Shown: positions 32,801 through 43,000, counted from the stretch's first letter. The stretch is DNA of 64,000 nt from Lepus europaeus (GCF_033115175.1 NC_084828.1:96349388-96413387), one strand, 5' to 3'. Numbers and translations are program-made. Notes: a model not told the origin generated them from the sequence alone.

Positions 32801-35800
32801 CAAGTCCTTGGGCCCCTGCACCCACACAAGAGACCTAGAAGAAGCTCCAGGTTCCTGGCTTCAGATTGGTGCAGCTCTGGCCGTTCGGCCAACTAGGGAG
32901 TGAACCATTGGATAGAGGAACTCTCTCCCTCTCTCTCTCTCTAACTCTGACTTTCAAATAAAGAAATAAATCTTAAAAAAAAAAAGGACAGAGCCAAACA
33001 AGCCTTTGTTCAAAGAATGCTTCCAAGATGGGGATAGTTCTTTGAAACCACATGACAGTTCTTGATAAAAATACAAATTGGCACAATGTGTTGGAGTACC
33101 ATTGGGCAAAATTCACCATTTCTTTTTTCTCCCTATTTACTGTTAAATATTAACAGTTTATTATGATGTAATTCACACACCAATAAATTCATCCTTTTAA
33201 GGAACACAATTCAGTGATTTTTATTATATTCACAATTATGCCACAATCAGTACTTTCTTATTTTAATGTATTTTCATCAGTCTCCAAAAAGAATTCCCAT
33301 ACTTAATAACAGTTATTCCTCATTGTTGCCTCCTACAAGCCCTTCTAAATCATTAATCAGTTTTTTGTCTCTATGACTTTGCCTATTCTGGACAGTTCAT
33401 ATAAATGGAATCCTACAATATGTGACCTTTTGTGTGGCTTCTTTCATGTAGCATGACATTTGTAATGTTTCTTCTTTACATAGAAATAATTGTACTTCTT
33501 CCTTGGCCAAATAAGATTTTATTGCATGAATATTGCTTATTCTTTATCCACGCATTCATGAATGGATGTTTGGGTTGTTTCTTGCTATAAAGTATGTATT
33601 TTGGCAGACACATATTTTCATTTCTCTTGGGTTTATACCTCAAAGTAGGGTTATTGTGTCTTGTGGGAGCTCTGTTTTACTCTTTGACGGACTGTCATAC
33701 TATTTTCCAGAGTGATTGCACCAGTTTCTCATCCTGTCAGCAGTGCTTGAGGGCTTCAATTTCTTCATGTCCTTGCCAACATTTACTATTATCTTAATTT
33801 TTGGTTATATACATCTTACTAGATATGAATTGGTATTTCATTGTGGCTTTTACTTGTATTTTCCTGATAGCTAATGCTGTTGAGCCTCATACTTTTGATC
33901 ATCTTTTTACTGGCCACTTGTACGTATTCTTTGGAGAATTATCTACACAAATACTTTGCCAGTTTTGAAACTGATCTACTTATCTTTTAATTGTTGAATT
34001 TTAAGAGTTTTTAATGGATGCAATGTCCTTGTCAGATATATAATTTTTAAAAATTTTCTTCATTCTCTGGGTTGTATTTTCACTTTTTGTTGATATTCTT
34101 TGAAGTACCAAAATTTTAAAGTTTATTAATTTCTATTTGTACATATTTCTTTCTTTTTTTTTTTGAATATGTTTTTTGGGGAGTATCATACCTAAGAAAC
34201 CATTGCCTAATCCAATGTCACTAAGATTTACAGGTATGAAAATGTGATACTCAAAATAATATTCAACAAGAAAAGCAAATTGCAGAACTCTTAATTCCCA
34301 ACCTCAAAACCTACATCAGTGCTACAATATTCAAGATGGTGAGGTCCTGGTATAAGAATCTATAGATCAACAGAAATTGAGAGTAAAGAAATAAATCCTT
34401 ATAGTGAGTCTATGACTCATTTTGCCTTAATTTTTATATGTGGTGTGAGGTAGGATTTCAACTTCATTCTTCTGCATGTGGTGATCCAGGTGTTCCAAGA
34501 CTATTTGTTGAAGAATATCTTTCCCCAGTCTAACTGTCTTGGCATGCTTATTGAAGGTCTGGTAACCTTTAATGTAACTTATACCAATACTGATACTGCT
34601 TTGAAATTGGGAAATGTGAGTCCTATTTAGTTCTTCCTGTTCAAGAGTGTTTGGAACATTCTGGATTCTTTGCATTTCCATAAATATTTGAGGATATGCT
34701 CACCAATTTCTGTTTTAGAAAGGCAGTTGGAAATTTAATCCATTTGACTGCATTGAATCTGTAGAACAACATGGGAATACTGTCATCTTAACAACATTAA
34801 GTCTTCAAATCAATGCATATGTGGTGTTCTTCCATTTGTTTAGAGCCTATTTAATTTCTTTCAATGATAGTTTATAGTTTTAAATGTATAATAGTTCCCC
34901 CTTGTTTGCAGGGGATAAGTTCTAAGACCACCAGTGCATTCCTGAAACTGCAGACAGCTCCAAACCCTACATATACTGTTTTTCCTGTATATACATAACT
35001 ATAAAAAAGTTTAGTTTATAAATTAGGCACAGTAGTAGATCAACAGTAACAGCTAATAATCAAATAGAATAATTATAATGTATACTATAATAAAAGTTAT
35101 ATGAATACGGTCTCTCTATATATGTTATTATATTATATTCACTCTTTACCTTCTTTTTATAAATAACACAATGCTTACATGATGAGATGAAGTGGGGTAA
35201 ATTATGTAGGCATTGTTGCATAAGGTTAGACTACTAGTGATCTTATTTAAACTCTTAAGCACTATACTACTGCAACAGTCAATATGATAACAAACATGGC
35301 TACTAGGTGACTAATGGCAAGTAACTTACACAGTATGGATATATTACATTGCGGAAAGGAATGATTAGTGTCCCAGAGGGGACGGGACAGGATAGTGGAG
35401 ATTTCATCATAGTAATCAGAATGCTGCATAATTTAAAACTATGAGTTATTCATCTCTGGAGCTTTCTATTTAATATTTTGAGTGCAGCTGATTTCAGGCA
35501 CTTGAAATCACAGAAAGCAAAACCATGGATAAGGGGAGACTTCTGTACAAGCCTTGGACTCATCTTGGTGAATTTATTTCTTGACTATTTTATTCTCTTC
35601 AATATTAATGTAATGAGATTGTCTTGATTTCATTACAAGTATAAATAAATGCAACTGGTATTTTAGAATGAATAACATTGTATCCTGTAAACTTAATGAA
35701 CTTGTTTATTAATTCTGATAGCTTTCTAGTGGATTCCTTAGAATGTTCTATTTATCAGATTAAGCCATCTGCAAATAGAAACCCTTTTACTTCTTCCTTT

Positions 35801-38800
35801 CCAATCTGCGTGTCACACCCTCTGAGGTTTGCCTGTTAGGTGCACACACAAGCTCCCCTTTGTGCTCCAGTCTGGTGTCAGCACAGCTGGGCCTGTGAGT
35901 CTGGGGAGGTGAGCAAATGCCAGCCAGGGTCCAAGTGCCCCGGCTGTACTTGGTGCATGCACCTAGTGTCCAGAAGGTTCTCTTACAAACTCTCCCTTTG
36001 TGACCTGGTGATGGGAAAGGAAAGGCTGGAGCACCATTCCCCAAGGACTTCATGCGTAACAGACTTTCCCACCTTAAGGAGTTTCTAGTATTGTTTAATA
36101 TGTTCTGGAAACAGGCGATAAAGTAATATTCAGGCTATCTGTTTAGACACAATTTTAGTAAATTTTATGTGAATACACTTAAGAGCTCTTCTTCAGAAAT
36201 TGAGACAATTTTTTATTTTTTTTTTATTTTTATTTTTTTTATTTTTTTTTATTTTTTGACAGGCAGAGTGGACAGTGAGAGAGAGACAGAGAGAAAGGTC
36301 TTCCCTTTTGCCGTTGGTTCACCCTCCAATGGCTGCCGCGGTTGGCACGCTGCGACCAGCGCACCGCGCTGACCTGATGGCAGGAGCCAGGTGCTTCTCC
36401 TGGTCTCCCATGGGGTGCAGGGCCCAAGGACTTGGGCCATCCTCCACTGCACTCCCTGGCCACAGCAGAGAGCTGGCCTGGAAGAGGGGCAACCGGGATA
36501 GGATCGGTGCCCTGACCGGGACTAGAACCCGGTGTGCTTAAATGTTATGTAAGGTATACAAACTTCATGTATTTCATATATACAGATTCAGGAACAAAGC
36601 TTGAAGAAACTATTCCTCAATAGTAGAGACAAAGGCTGTAAACAGTCATCGAATGTCAAAATGTCCATTTCACTCCAATACATTACATTTTAGGTACTCC
36701 ATTAGTTACTGCAAATCAGGGAAAACATATGATATCTGTCTTTGAATATGAGGCAATATTTTATTATAATATTGTATTTACACTTGAAAATATACATATG
36801 CTGTGATCCTAAAATTTCTCTTTTAGAAATCTACCCAAGGAAGTAACTAGGACTATCTGGAAAGATAGAGCTTTGAAATCTAAACAACAGCAACAAAAAT
36901 AGATTCAATCTGGCTGGCCAACAAAAGAGAGTTTGTTAAACAATACAGAGAAATGCTAGGTAGCCGTTATAAAGAAAATCATAGAAGTTTATTCAATATC
37001 ACAAAAGGATTTACAAAACACATTAAGTGACAAAATAGGTTATAAAATAATATTGCAGGGCCGGTGCCGCAGCTCACTAGGCTAATCCTCCGCCTGCAGC
37101 GCCGGCACACTGGGTTCTAGTCCCAGTTGGGGCGCCAGATTCTGTCCCGGTTGCCCCTCTTCCAGTCCAGCTCTCTGCTGTGGTCCAGGAAGGCAGTGGA
37201 GGATGGCCCAAGTCCTTGGGCCCTGCACCCACATGGGGGACCAGGAGGAAGCGCCTGGCTCCTGGCTTCGGATCAGCGCAGCACACTGGCCATAGTGGCC
37301 TTTTGAGGGGTGAACCAATGGAAGGAAGACCTTTCTCTCTGTCTCTCTCTCTCTCACTGTCTAACTCTGCCTGTCCAAAATAATAATAACAATAATAATA
37401 TTGTGATAAAATTGTATTTTGTATAAAAAATGTATAGGAATGGGACAAAAGCATGGAAGAAAAGAAATCAAAACGTTGCACATCATAAGTGTTTTTCATG
37501 CAATCATAGGTCTTTATTTTCTTCTTGCTTATAGTCTAGACAACTGTCTTATTACATTTGGAATAAAATGAATTTATTTTATTTCCAAATAGAACATGAA
37601 TGAGCTGAGAGTGGTTTTGTAGGAGCAGACACAGCTCAAGTGGAACATACACAAAAAAGCGCTGTTTCATGAAAGATGGAAACAAATTTCCAACTGACCC
37701 AAGGATAGAACCAAGGCCAAGAAGTAGAAATACTACAGAAACAACTTTCTACTCAATACAAATAGCTTCCCAGTGATCAGAGTTTTGTTCCTGAAGGAAC
37801 AATGAGGTGCACCGGGAGCAAGTTAGCCTATTTTGTGTGATTTCATGGTAGGGATGACTAGAGAGAATTAGATCAAAGCCTATCTATCCCATCATCATAA
37901 AAAACATTGATTGGCTGTGGGTCTACACTAGCAGGAAGCAAGCTGATTTCCATGTATGATCATTGATAGTCTTAATCCATGACAGTGAATTTTCTCTTTT
38001 GTTTAGCCCGTTGGTCTTTGCAAAGGTTCTCTGACTCGAAGTCCATCAGAGAAGCATGTCACGGTGACTTGTGACTTCTTTGAACAACAGGTACTTTTTA
38101 ATCTAATTATTTGTCAGCCCCCTCCACCCCACTTCTTCCTTTGATTTTCCCAAGACCAATAATCACTGCTTTACTCAGGCTAAGGCCACACCCCCACAGC
38201 AACTCGTCCAAGGCCCATTCCACTTTTCTCTGAGGCATTAAATTCCATGTTCCAAAGAAGCCTTACCCCAAACCACAGAGGGGGAGTCGTTTCCAGAAGT
38301 GCTTATTGAGCACTTTCTGTGAGGCAGCTTGCTGTCGCTGGGAGCATGGTTGAGGCCGGGTACCTGGGCTCCAGTCCTGCTCTGTCACCTGTGAGCTGTG
38401 TGATCATGGACTGTCTGAGTCCTAGAGGAAGATGTTGCAACTCCACCTCATTCAGACCCTTAAGAAACAAGTGCTGATGGGTACTATACAAACCCTAGCA
38501 CAACACACACAGCCAAAAGGAGGCAGCTGCTGGTGCCACAGTTGAGAACAGGGAGACAGCTTTCTGGGGACTTGCAGCAAGTTGTTGAACTTCTCTGGAC
38601 ATTGTCCAGCTCTGGCATCATGAGACTTGCAGCCAAGCTTCAACAGGACTCGGTTGCCCTGGCCATTACCTGATTGCTTGTCAAGCTTTTCACCAGGAAG
38701 CCCATCCCTTTAGCTAGTCTTCCTTTGGAACCTCCTACCAGGACACAGACCAGCTCATCCTGGTACCTAGCATGACAGAGCTTTCCTTACAGAACTCTGC

Positions 38801-39201
38801 ATTGGAAACCATTCTTATTTCAGGCTCCTGCCCCTGGAACTGAAAGCCCTGCTGGTGACCAGGGACCTTCAAACCTCCCCAAGGTGGAAGAGCTCCAGCA
38901 GAAAATCACACCACCTACTGACACCCCCTCCAAAGTGCTGTCAGCAGGACTTGTCCGGTACCTCCCTGACTTGGATGATGAGAAGCCTGAAGGCTCCCAG
39001 GGAGAGGGGCCTCCGGAGGCCTTTCCCGTGCAACTGGAGCTAACCACAAATCCCCAGGGAGAACTCCTGGATGTCTCCTTCCTCTTCCTGGATCCCACGG
39101 AGATGAAGCTGGTCATCCTGCCTTTCCCCAAAGAAGACCAACACTCTGGCCAGTGCCCAGGGCCAGCCCAGAACTCCGACCCTCTTATCCTCCCACCGTG
39201 A
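17158..39201 (+). CDS. FETUB: FETUB, fetuin-B, complete (7 coding exons)
   Basis: Secreted liver protein of the fetuin family; fetuin-B inhibits the cortical-granule protease ovastacin and so prevents premature zona pellucida hardening. Coding exons are 17158-17382, 17724-17834, 19594-19681, 21950-22119, 22847-22945, 38007-38090 and 38824-39201, giving 384 aa (human, as I recall, 382). Residues 1 to about 20 are the signal peptide ([18 protein letters not shown]), followed by two cystatin-type domains (about 25-140 and 145-255) and a proline-rich tail. All 12 family cysteines are present. The inhibitory linker CPDCP is at 151-155. N-glycosylation sequons occur at N37 (NDS) and N136 (NCT). The start has a good context (G at -3, G at +4); an in-frame ATG 54 bp upstream would spoil the signal peptide. 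Intron phases are 0-0-1-0-0-0. Intron 1 has a GC donor. No frameshift or stop is seen. Identity is secure. Confidence 0.97.
17383..17388 (+). promoter_or_regulatory. FETUB: Non-canonical GC splice donor, FETUB intron 1
   Basis: CAG/GCAAGT matches the strong consensus of GC-AG introns. It is the only junction that joins EHTQ to DHLGSVFYL in frame; the nearby GT at 17387 would shift the frame. The acceptor is CACAG at 17719-17723. Confidence 0.85.
17724..17834 (+). CDS. FETUB: FETUB coding exon 2
   Basis: Residues 76-112, [20 protein letters not shown] onward, with two conserved cysteines (GCHVL and QDCAV). Phase 0 at both ends; donor GTAAGT. Confidence 0.95.
17835..19593 (+). other. FETUB: FETUB intron 2
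   Basis: 1.76 kb. It holds an L1-like relic (about 18060-18355, TTACAGGGTATAGTGCATTATTTCC region, minus, uncertain), a (TTTAA)n patch at 18361-18383 and a degenerate SINE. From 18570 to 19590 I recognise no repeat with confidence. Confidence 0.6.
18400..18565 (-). mobile_element. Degenerate C-type SINE
   Basis: Minus-strand relic: TTCCCCAAATGCTCCCAGTGGCC, CTGGGAGCCAGGAACTCAATCC. GAGGTCTCCCAC is locally repeated (18500-18525). Confidence 0.55.
19594..19681 (+). CDS. FETUB: FETUB coding exon 3
   Basis: 88 bp coding [20 protein letters not shown] and on to NCTLRP, with two conserved cysteines and the N136 sequon. It ends in phase 1; donor GTAAGA. Confidence 0.95.
19682..21949 (+). other. FETUB: FETUB intron 3
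   Basis: 2.27 kb with one CSINE (20286-20622) and a possible MIR-like relic near 21460-21560. The rest is unassigned. Confidence 0.6.
20286..20622 (-). mobile_element. CSINE, full length
   Basis: Minus-strand copy beginning with a T run and GGACAGGCAGAGTGGACAATG and ending at CAGCACCGGCC. It lies inside FETUB intron 3, antisense to the gene. Confidence 0.93.
21950..22119 (+). CDS. FETUB: FETUB coding exon 4
   Basis: 170 bp coding residues 142-198. It holds the CPDCP linker (151-155), in which an aspartate between two cysteines reaches the protease zinc in the known fetuin-B mechanism, and the start of cystatin domain 2. Donor GTAAGG. Confidence 0.95.
22120..22846 (+). other. FETUB: FETUB intron 4
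   Basis: 727 bp, no CSINE, nothing recognised apart from a 10-A run near 22560. Confidence 0.6.
22847..22945 (+). CDS. FETUB: FETUB coding exon 5
   Basis: 99 bp, residues 199-231: [20 protein letters not shown], then SCSLHSSDS. Phase 0; donor GTGAGT. It is followed by the 15-kb intron 5. Confidence 0.95.
26146..26480 (-). mobile_element. CSINE2 inside the L1
   Basis: Minus-strand older C-repeat in the ORF2 part. Flanks TACAGAGCTCTTT and ATACAGCTCTTTG form an imperfect duplication. Confidence 0.9.
26789..27156 (-). mobile_element. CSINE inside the L1
   Basis: Minus-strand copy with an expanded (TTTA)n tail at 26790-26828. Duplicated target TCCAATTTCTT at 26778-26788 and 27157-27167. The GCGGCCAGCGCACTTTGGCCAGCGC region near 26909 contains a short internal duplication. 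Confidence 0.94.
28055..30467 (-). mobile_element. 5'-truncated L1 inserted into the older L1
   Basis: A 2.4-kb L1 in the same orientation as its host, with the 16-bp duplication CAAGGTGACTATTATT at 28039-28054 and 30468-30483. It carries the ORF2 C-terminal part (minus strand, 30158-29556, a 200-codon open stretch with [19 protein letters not shown] and the cysteine pattern [18 protein letters not shown]). A frameshift at about 29556 separates it from the last 80 codons, which end at 29314. A 3' UTR of about 1.2 kb follows, unlike the short one of the host L1. Confidence 0.93.
32661..32983 (+). mobile_element. CSINE2, full length
   Basis: Head TGGGGCTGGCGCTGTAGCAC, AATAAAGAAATAAATC tail. 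Exact duplication AAGGACAGAGCCA at 32648-32660 and 32984-32996. It lies 26 bp beyond the 5' end of the large L1. Confidence 0.95.
34235..34405 (+). mobile_element. Sense-oriented L1 ORF2 fragment inside the antisense L1
   Basis: Plus-strand string CCTCAAAACCTACATCAGTGCTAC through GAGAGTAAAGAAATAAATCC matches L1 ORF2 in sense, between two antisense segments. Confidence 0.6.
34890..35545. mobile_element. Tigger/pogo-like non-autonomous DNA transposon
   Basis: About 650 bp with imperfect terminal inverted repeats: AGTTCCCCCTTGTTTGCAGG at the left and, reading inward from the right, AAGTCTCCCCTTATCCATGG. TA dinucleotides adjoin both ends. The body (TAGGCACAGTAGTAGATCAA, GATGAGATGAAGTGGGGTAA) fits a mammalian Tigger-derived family. 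No transposase remains. Confidence 0.65.
35816..36204. other. FETUB intron 5, unassigned
   Basis: Nothing recognised in this stretch. Confidence 0.4.
36205..36537 (-). mobile_element. CSINE lacking its head, fused to L1 sequence
   Basis: Minus-strand copy with T/A-rich tail and body, ending abruptly at ACTAGAACCCGGTGTGC without the last 40-50 bp of the head. L1 3'-UTR sequence follows directly. Confidence 0.88.
36538..36760 (-). mobile_element. L1 3' UTR fragment
   Basis: TATACAAACTTCATGTATTTC and AAACTATTCCTCAATAGTAG match the 3' end of the large L1 at about 23395-23730 in the same orientation. Confidence 0.75.
36761..37056. other. FETUB intron 5, possible old LINE relic
   Basis: AT-rich; resembles decayed LINE 3' sequence (GAGAAATGCTAGGTAGCCGTTATAAAG) but cannot be assigned. 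Confidence 0.35.
37057..37390 (+). mobile_element. CSINE, full length
   Basis: GGGCCGGTGCCGCAGCTCAC head, CTGTCC then an (AAT)n-like tail. AATAATATTG on both sides suggests the duplication. Sense to FETUB, 0.6 kb upstream of exon 6. Confidence 0.92.
37391..38006. other. FETUB intron 5, 3' end, unassigned
   Basis: No recognisable repeat; ends in the exon 6 acceptor. Confidence 0.5.
38007..38090 (+). CDS. FETUB: FETUB coding exon 6
   Basis: 84 bp, residues 232-259: [20 protein letters not shown] then TCDFFEQQ, with two cysteines. Acceptor TTTAG; donor GTACTT, weaker than the others. Confidence 0.95.
38091..38823 (+). other. FETUB: FETUB intron 6 with MIR relic
   Basis: 733 bp. 38296-38420 resembles MIR (GTGCTTATTGAGCACTTTCTGTGAGG and CTGTGTGATCATGGAC). 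The rest is unassigned. Confidence 0.6.
38824..39201 (+). CDS. FETUB: FETUB coding exon 7
   Basis: 378 bp including TGA (39199-39201), 125 residues: the proline-rich tail with [31 protein letters not shown] and the end [16 protein letters not shown]. Its cysteine is the last of the twelve. Confidence 0.96.
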   Translation, partial: APAPGTESPAGDQGPSNLPKVEELQQKITPPTDTPSKVLSAGLVRYLPDLDDEKPEGSQGEGPPEAFPVQLELTTNPQGELLDVSFLFLDPTEMKLVILPFPKEDQHSGQCPGPAQNSDPLILPP

Positions 39202-39320
39202 GACCCAGTGGATTCCACGGGGATGTGGTGCTCTGCACGAGATGAGAGGCTGGGGGGAGAGGGACAAGGAGTGAGTTGAGATGCAGAGAAGCCTAATAAA
39301 GTGTGGTTTTCTGATTCTTC
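39202..39320 (+). other. FETUB: FETUB 3' UTR
   Basis: Short 3' UTR of roughly 115 bp, ending some 20 bp after AATAAA at 39295-39300, which is followed by the GT-rich GTGTGGTTTTCTG. Confidence 0.85.
39295..39300 (+). promoter_or_regulatory. FETUB: FETUB polyadenylation signal AATAAA
   Basis: Canonical hexamer about 95 bp after the stop codon with a G/T-rich downstream element. Confidence 0.9.
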
Positions 39321-39852
39321 TTGATCTCAACACGTTGGCTGGAAATGGAAATTAGGGGCCCAAACCCTCCCCTCGGGCTGCGCCATGCAGTGCATTGTGC
39401 TGCTCGCAGGAGACTGCTCACCGGAACGGGAGATCGCTTCCTGGACAGTGCAGTCTCCTGTTTTAGATGCCGGCTTCTCGGGAGTCTCCGTGTTAAAGCG
39501 TTCCCCGAGCAGAGACGCTTTCTCTAATACCAAGGGATACGCGAAGCAAAGCCCAGCAACTCCATTCTCTACATCCTCTGCATGACAAGATCCAGTTGAG
39601 CTAGGTATTATCTGTAGCATTTCCAACCCTCTGTCTCTTTTCATTGGTTTGAAAGCCTCTGGGTCTCCAGAGGGAGGCCCCTCAGAGATGGGACACGTGG
39701 CAGAGACGTGCACCTGTGGCCTGTGCTAGGCACTGCACTAACCCCAAACCACAATAAGCCTCCTCATTAGCACACTTCCCCTCAGTGCAGGTGCTAAGGG
39801 CCCTTCGAGACATTCGATCATAGCCTCTTTTTCTATATTTAAAAACATGCGA
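39321..39852. other. Intergenic after FETUB, nothing recognised
   Basis: About 530 bp. Open frames up to 128 codons on both strands have no recognisable homology. Confidence 0.4.
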
Positions 39853-40140
39853 CGTGTGGGCACTTAGCTTAGCTGTTAAGACACAAGCTACAATGCTTGC
39901 ATCAGCCACCAGTATTGCAGCACCATAGATCTGGCCGTGGCTTGTGAGCCTGGAGTCCCAGAGAGTCCATTTCCAATCCAGCTCCCTGGTACCTTGTCCG
40001 GAAAAGTAGTGGAAGATGGCCCAAGTGTTTGGGCTCCTGCCACCCATGTGGGAGATCCAATTTGGGGAGTGACCAGAAGATGGAAGATCTCTCTCTCTCT
40101 TTCTCATTCATTTCAAATAAATAACTCTTTAAAGAATAAA
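39853..40140 (+). mobile_element. Old C-type SINE
   Basis: GTGTGGGCACTTAGCTTAGCTGTTAAG head, diverged body, CATTTCAAATAAATAACTC tail. Confidence 0.75.
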
Positions 40141-40145
40141 AGATG

Positions 40146-40415
40146 AGCACATCCTGCATCAGAGTACCTGCAGGGAACATCTGGCTCTGGCTCCAGAGTC
40201 TGGCTCTGTCTTCCTGCTACTGCAAACTCGGGGCGGCAGCAGTGATAACACAAGTGACTGGGTTCCTGCCACCCGCACAGGAGGCCCGGACTGTGTTCCC
40301 GGTTCCTGGTTTCCAGCCCAGTCCCAGCCGTTGCAGGCATTTGGGAAGTCAAGGGGGGAGCTCTGTCTCTCCCTCCCCCTGTCTCTCTCTAAAATTAAGT
40401 AGTAAATTTTTAAAA
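40146..40415 (+). mobile_element. Old C-type SINE, head missing
   Basis: CCTGCATCAGAGTACCTG, CTTCCTGCTACTGC, CCAGCCGTTGCAGGCATTTGGG and (CT)n match the body of the older C-repeat. Confidence 0.65.
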
Positions 40416-41288
40416 ACTGTCGGACAAACGTCCCCTCGGTTAAAAGTACGTATGTGCTCATGTGCACAGGCACACACTACAGACAGGACTATCGACATTT
40501 GGGCAGGATTGGCAGCTGTGGCCTCCCCTCCATCCTGGCAACCACGTCTTGGCCAAGGCACACGGGCTTTGGCATACTTTACTAAAGGGAAATAGAAAAT
40601 AGCTGCACTCTAGTACTCCTATCTGCTTCCCATAAGTAGGAGAAACGATTATAAGGGTGCCATGTGGGATCGTACACCCTGTCTCACTCAGGGCCTGGCA
40701 GAGGCATGATACTCAATAGCTCAACAGAAAGGATTTTGGTAAAGGAACTTTGCACGTAGCCTGTAGGCTGGGTCAAAGGAAAGACAAGGATGACAAGGGA
40801 TGCCAGCACGTGTGGCGAGCAGCAAGGGCAGGGAGCCTTCAGACCTCAGTCTTTGGAGGCAGGAGGAGGAGGCTGACTGACCAGCTGGTGCTGGAAGGAG
40901 GCACTGCATGGTAGGAGCCAGCTGGTGGAGGACGCAGCTGCTGGGGAACCTGCTACTGACCAGAGAAGGAGCAGGGGAGGAACACCTGCCCCTCTACCCC
41001 TCCAATCTCCCTTCCTCCAATCGCCTCTGCCCATTGGCCCTGTGAACTCAACCGTGACCTAACCAGTAGGGGAGCCTGGGTTATTCAACCTGAGACCAGG
41101 CAGAGAAAGTCAAAAAGGATGGATCTGGGTCAAAGGGCAACCATCGCAAGCCCCTGGCAGCTTTCCCCAAGAGGGTTCTGGAATGCCCTTCTGTACTGAA
41201 AAAGGGTGGAGAAGCACCCTGGGGCTGTTTTTCCCTAGGGCTAGTCCCTCCTTTCTCTTTTCTTGGCTATATTACCTCTCAGGGAGAT
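40416..41288. other. Intergenic, nothing firmly recognised
   Basis: No gene. The last part (about 41040-41290) may belong with 42612-43000 to an LTR split by the L1, but this is unproven. Confidence 0.35.
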
Positions 41289-41304
41289 AGAATTAGGCTC
41301 CTGA

Positions 41305-42595
41305 ATCTGGAAAACATCATGCTGAGTGAAATAAGCCAGTCCCAAAGGGACAAATGTCATATGTTCTCCCTGATCGGTGACAACTAACCGAGCACCAAAA
41401 AGGAAACCTGTTGAAGTGAAATGAACACTATGAGAAACAGTGACTTGATCAGCCCTTGTCCTGACTGTCGAGGAACAACTTAATACTTTATCCCTTTTAG
41501 TATTTTTTTTATTCTACTTAATACTATTGGTTGAACTCTTTAATTAACACACATTTATTCTTAGGTGTTTAAATTTAACTGAAAAGTGATCCCTGTTAAA
41601 TATAAGAGTGGGAATAAGAGAGGGAGGAGATGTACAATTTGGGACATGCTCAATCGGACTTGCCCCAAATGGTTGAATTAGAAACGTGCCAGGGGATTCC
41701 AATTCAATCCCATCAAGGTGGCATGTACCAATGCCATCTCACTAGTCAAAGTGATCAATTTCAGTTCACAATTGATCACTCTGATAGGTCTAAGAGTCAA
41801 AGGGATCACACAAACAAGACTAGTGTTTGCAAATACTAACTGATAGAATAAAAAAGGGAGAGAACGATCCAACATGGGAAGTGGGATACACAGCAGACTC
41901 ATAGAATGGCAGATGTCCTAAATAGCACTCTGGCCTCAGAATCAACCCTTAAAGCATTCGGATCTGGCTGAAGAGCCCATGAGAGTATTTCAGGCATGGA
42001 AAGCCAAGACACTCTGAAAAAAAAAAAAAAAAAAAAAAAACTAAATGAAAGATCTCTGTGAGTGAGATCCCAGTAGAAAGAACGGGCCATCAAAGAAGGA
42101 GGTACCTTTCTCTGAAGGGAGGAGAGAACTTCCACTTTGACTATGACCTTGTCTAAATAAGATCGGAGTTGGCAAACTCAAAAGGCTTCCACAGCCTTGG
42201 CAACTCATGACAAGAGCCTAGGGAGATTTCTGACGCCATAAACAAGAGTGTCAATTGTTAAGTCAACAACAGGAGTCACTGTGCACTTACTCCCCATGTA
42301 GTATCTCTGTCCTTAATGTGTTGTACAATGTAAATTAATGCTATAATTAGTACTCAAACAATACTTTACACTTTGTGTTTCTGTGTGGGTGCAAACTGAT
42401 GAAATCTCTACTTAGTATATACTAAATTGATCTTCTGTATATAAAGATAATTGAAAATGAATCTTGATGTGAATGGAATGGGAGAGGGAGCGGGAGATGG
42501 GAGGGCTGCGGATGGGAGGGAAGTTATGGGGGGAAAAGTCACTGTAATCCAAAAGCTGTACTTTGGAAATTTATATTTATTAAAAAAAAGAAAAA
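41305..42595 (+). mobile_element. 5'-truncated L1, sense
   Basis: 1.29 kb: the last codons of ORF2 ([20 protein letters not shown] then LIGDN and stop, about 41310-41388) and a 1.2-kb 3' UTR with an A-rich end. Duplication AGAATTAGGCTCCTGA (41289-41304) and AGAATTAGGCTTCTGA (42596-42611). The 3' UTR is the same family as that of the nested L1 at 28-29.3 kb. Confidence 0.94.
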
Positions 42596-42611
42596 AGAAT
42601 TAGGCTTCTGA

Positions 42612-43000
42612 GCTGGAGGCCACACCCCCTACCCCCTGCATGATCTCACCTGTATCCACCCACCTGTCAATCAGACTACATAACCACTCCCCTTTGGAAG
42701 TAGATAAGAGGCTGGAGCACGCTGAGCCGGACCCCATTTTGCCTCTTCTCTTGCCTGCTTGCCCGCCCACCCACTGTTCTGCACACTGCCCCTCTTGCTT
42801 GCAGTCTCTGGGCTGCTCCCTGGAAAAGGCTGGGATGGACTCCCCATTTACTCTTTCTGACCCACTTTCCCCTAACAAAGTCCCCATGTTCCTGTGTATT
42901 TTTTTTCACTTTCCAAATAAATCCTAAACTTTACCATGTTGCATGTCTTGTTTGGGCCAGTGCTCAGAATTCTTGTCTAAGTAAATGGCAAGAACCCAAA
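42612..43000 (+). mobile_element. Possible LTR remnant
   Basis: An AATAAA at 42916-42921 is followed by TTGCATGTCTTGTTTGGGCC and AAGTAAATGGCAAGAACCC, which resembles the R-U5 end of an endogenous retroviral LTR. The left end is unclear and may lie beyond the L1 insertion. No viral gene is present. Confidence 0.35.

Larger units (their letters stand above)
33110..35815 (-). mobile_element. Ancient L1 (L1M type), antisense, with internal inverted piece and DNA transposon
   Basis: Reads on the minus strand as a decayed L1 ORF2 and 3' UTR, including fragments such as [20 protein letters not shown] (34427-34560). A sense-strand L1 piece lies at about 34235-34405 and a Tigger-like element at 34890-35545 interrupts it. 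The limits are approximate because of age. Confidence 0.65.
22946..38006 (+). other. FETUB: FETUB intron 5 (15 kb, transposon-filled)
   Basis: Most of its length is retroelement: a near full-length L1 with an L1 and two SINEs inside, a CSINE2, an old L1 with a Tigger-like insertion, and further SINE and L1 fragments. All L1s here are antisense to FETUB except one short segment. Confidence 0.85.
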
